Assembly (NCBI RefSeq): GCF_014529535.1
Contig: NW_023503555.1
Location: 8,464,015-8,528,014, forward strand
Source of the DNA: Bradysia coprophila
Taxonomy: Eukaryota > Arthropoda > Insecta > Diptera > Sciaridae
Length of the DNA: 64,000 nucleotides
Direction of reading: 5' to 3'
Positions within the stretch are counted from its first letter, which is position 1, and each line of letters starts with the position of its first letter. Below are positions 60,766 to 64,000 of the stretch, one piece after another. The notes beneath the pieces are model-generated. The model saw only the letters and a list, made by a program, of their open reading frames with translations. It ran no database searches and was not told the DNA's origin. The translations under genes were made by a program, and so were the position numbers.

Positions 60766-63700
60766 TTAAGGCCAGTTCATAGCTCGCATACATTATTCGC
60801 ATATATGCGAGTATGAACTGGCCTTAAGGCCAGTTCATACTCGCATACATTTTTTGCGATATATGCGACCATGAACTGGCCTTAAGGCCAGTTCATACTC
60901 GCATACATTTTTGCGATATATGCGACCATGAACTGGCCTTAAGGCCAGTTCATACTCGCATACATTTTTGCGATATATGCGACCATGAACTGGCCTTAAG
61001 GCCAGTTCATACTCGCATACATTTTTGCGATATATGCGACCATGAACTGGCCTTAAGGCCAGTTCATACTCGCATACATTTTTGCGATATATGCGACCAT
61101 GAACTGGCCTTAAGGCCAGTTCATACTCGCATACATTTTTGCGATATATGCGACCATGAACTGGCCTTAAGGCCAGTTCATACTCGCATACATTTTTGCG
61201 ATATATGCGACCATGAACTGGCCTTAAGGCCAGTTCATACTCGCATACATTTTTGCGATATATGCGACCATGAACTGGCCTTAAGGCCAGTTCATACTCG
61301 CATACATTTTTGCGATATATGCGACCATGAACTGGCCTTAAGGCCAGTTCATACTCGCATACATTTTTGCGATATATGCGACCATGAACTGGCCTTAAGG
61401 CCAGTTCATACTCGCATACATTTTTGCGATATATGCGACCATGAACTGGCCTTAAGGCCAGTTCATACTCGCATACATTTTTGCGATATATGCGACCATG
61501 AACTGGCCTTAAGGCCAGTTCATACTCGCATACATTTTTGCGATATATGCGACCATGAACTGGCCTTAAGGCCAGTTCATACTCGCATACATTTTTGCGA
61601 TATATGCGACCATGAACTGGCTTAAAGTTATACTCGATACATTTTGCGATATATGGCCTTAAGGCCAGTTCATACTCGCATACATTTTTGCGATATATGC
61701 GACCATGAACTGGCCTTAAGGCCAGTTCATACTCGCATACATTTTTGCGATATATGCGACCATGAACTGGCCTTAAGGCCAGTTCATACTCGCATACATT
61801 TTTGCGATATATGCGACCATGAACTGGCCTTAAGGCCAGTTCATACTCGCATACATTTTTGCGATATATGCGACCATGAACTGGCCTTAAGGCCAGTTCA
61901 TACTCGCATACATTTTTGCGATATATGCGACCATGAACTGGCCTTAAGGCCAGTTCATACTCGCATACATTTTTGCGATATATGCGACCATGAACTGGCC
62001 TTAAGGCCAGTTCATACTCGCATACATTTTTGCGATATATGCGACCATGAACTGGCCTTAAGGCCAGTTCATACTCGCATACATTTTTGCGATATATGCG
62101 ACCATGAACTGGCCTTAAGGCCAGTTCATACTCGCATACATTTTTGCGATATATGCGACCATGAACTGGCCTTAAGGCCAGTTCATACTCGCATACATTT
62201 TTGCGATATATGCGACCATGAACTGGCCTTAAGGCCAGTTCATACTCGCATACATTTTTGCGATATATGCGACCATGAACTGGCCTTAAGGCCAGTTCAT
62301 ACTCGCATACATTTTTGCGATATATGCGACCATGAACTGGCCTTAAGGCCAGTTCATACTCGCATACATTTTTGCGATATATGCGACCATGAACTGGCCT
62401 TAAGGCCAGTTCATACTCGCATACATTTTTGCGATATATGCGACCATGAACTGGCCTTAAGGCCAGTTCATACTCGCATACATTTTTGCGATATATGCGA
62501 CCATGAACTGGCCTTAAGGCCAGTTCATACTCGCATACATTTTTGCGATATATGCGACCATGAACTGGCCTTAAGGCCAGTTCATACTCGCATACATTTT
62601 TGCGATATATGCGACCATGAACTGGCCTTAAGGCCAGTTCATACTCGCATACATTTTTGCGATATATGCGACCATGAACTGGCCTTAAGGCCAGTTCATA
62701 CTCGCATACATTTTTGCGATATATGCGACCATGAACTGGCCTTAAGGCCAGTTCATACTCGCATACATTTTTGCGATATATGCGACCATGAACTGGCCTT
62801 AAAGGCCAGTTCATACTCGCATACATTTTTTGCGATATATGCGACCATGAACTGGCCTTAAGGCCAGTTCATACTCGCATACATTTTTGCGATATATGCG
62901 ACCATGAACTGGCCTTAAGGCCAGTTTCATACTCGCATACATTTTTGCGATATATGCGACGCATGAACTGGGCCTTAAGGCCAGTTCATACTCGCATACA
63001 TTTTTGCGATATATGCGACCATGAACTGGCCTTAAGGCCAGTTCATACTCGCATACATTTTTGCGATATATGCGACCATGAACTGGCCTTAAGGGCCAGT
63101 TCATACTCGCATAATTTTTGGCGATATATGCGACCATGAACTGGCCTTAAGGCCAGTTCATACTCGCATACATTTTTGCGATATATGCGACCATGAACTG
63201 GCCTTAAGGCCAGTTCATACTCGCATACATTTTTGCGATATATGCGACCATGAACTGGCCTTAAGGCCAGTTCATACTCGCATACATTTTTGCGATATAT
63301 GCGACCATGAACTGGCCTTAAGGCCAGTTCATACTCGCATACATTTTTGCGATATATGCGACCATGAACTGGCCTTAAGGCCAGTTCCATACTCGCATAC
63401 ATTTTTGCGATATATGCGACCATGAACTGGCCTTAAGGCCAGTTCATACTCGCATACATTTTTGCGATATATGCGACCATGAACTGGCCTTAAGGCCAGT
63501 TCATACTCGCATACATTTTTGGCGATATATGCGACCATGAACTGGCCTTAAGGCCAGTTCATACTCGCATACATTTTTGCGATATATGCGACCATGAACT
63601 GGCCTTAAGGCCAGTTCATACATACATCGATATTGCGCATGACATTTAATTTGCGATATATGCGACCATGAACTGGCCTTTAAGGCCAGTTCATACTCGC

Positions 63701-64000
63701 ATACATTTTGCGATATATGCGACCATGAACTGGCCTTAAGGCCCAGTTCATACTCGCATACATTTTTGCGATATATGCGACCATGAACTGGCCTTAAGGC
63801 CAGTTCATATATACGCATACAATGTTTGCGATATATGCGACCATGAACTGGCCTTAAGGCCAGTTCATACTCGCATACATTTTTGCGATATATGCGACCA
63901 TGAACTGGCCTTAAGGCCAGTTTCATACTCGCATACATTTTTTGCGATATATGCGACCATGAACTGGCCTTAAGGCCAGTTCATACTCGCATACATTTTT
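60766..64000 (-). repeat. 57-bp palindromic satellite, reversed array, about 56 units, runs off the window
   Basis: After the turn (CCTTAAGCTTAAGG at 60758-60771) and one aberrant unit (60775-60833), units read as the reverse complement (GGCCAGTTCATACTCGCATA, TTTTTGCGATATATGCG). A damaged unit lies at 61615-61660. From about 62800 onward there are frequent one-base insertions or losses (CCTTAAAGGCC, GTTTCATAC, TTTTTTGCG, TTTTTGGCG) and a scrambled unit at 63620-63660. The array reaches the last base of the window. Confidence 0.97.

Noticed and set aside
56795-63938. Very long ORFs (up to about 669 codons) on both strands
   Set aside because: They exist only because the 57-bp satellite unit is 19 codons with no stop in those frames. 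The protein is a bare 19-residue repeat, present on both strands at once, and breaks wherever the array has an indel.
56800-64000. CRISPR array
   Set aside because: Regular repeats, but no spacers: the unit is contiguous, and the context is a eukaryotic genome.

Overview
The window is eukaryotic, almost certainly from an insect and plausibly a lower dipteran. Genes are split by short GT-AG introns, the DNA is AT-rich, and there are a tRNA-headed SINE, a 5'-truncated LINE with a target-site duplication, and many hairpin (MITE-like) elements. The recognisable proteins are a serine-protease homologue, an M12B metalloprotease, a multi-domain small heat-shock protein and small secreted proteins. 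A sciarid-type genome is a guess from general character only. All gene models were spliced by eye and their frames checked by hand.

Layout. 1-3449 and 16967-20415 are the same segment in direct orientation; I saw no differences. Each copy holds a SINE and one member of a small gene family on the minus strand. Between them lie a repeat field (3.8-5.9 kb), an inactive GPI-type serine-protease homologue (6.26-7.92 kb, plus), a TTAA-flanked element with a nested 1.4-kb insertion (9.83-11.46 kb), a small secreted cysteine-rich protein (11.9-12.2 kb, minus) and a reprolysin-type metalloprotease with a C-terminal lectin domain broken by one in-frame TAG (12.9-15.2 kb, minus). 19970-21294 is a foldback-like element whose empty site survives in a paralogous flank near 28573. 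22.8-28.6 kb holds a 5'-truncated family member and a frameshifted member whose intron carries a 2.9-kb insertion. A LINE 3' fragment (30495-31567) and a conserved protein with a possible transglutaminase/NAT-like triad (32.6-34.1 kb, minus) follow.

34.1-43.7 kb is gene-poor. 43.7-45.6 kb encodes a 349-aa secreted protein made of eight short modules, one per exon, with phase-1 introns throughout. 49.1-52.1 kb encodes an 867-aa protein with five alpha-crystallin domains and glutamine-rich linkers. 55.4-56.2 kb is a second foldback-like element. From 56800 to the end runs a satellite of about 120 copies of a 57-bp unit that is itself an imperfect hairpin bounded by TTAA. The array changes orientation at about 60765, forming a palindrome of several kilobases.

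I see no operon or single pathway. The secreted and extracellular genes (serine-protease homologue, metalloprotease-lectin, cysteine-rich protein, modular protein) are consistent with an insect accessory region rich in fast-evolving secreted families. The most unusual structures are the palindromic satellite, the foldback elements, the five-domain heat-shock protein and the modular secreted protein.
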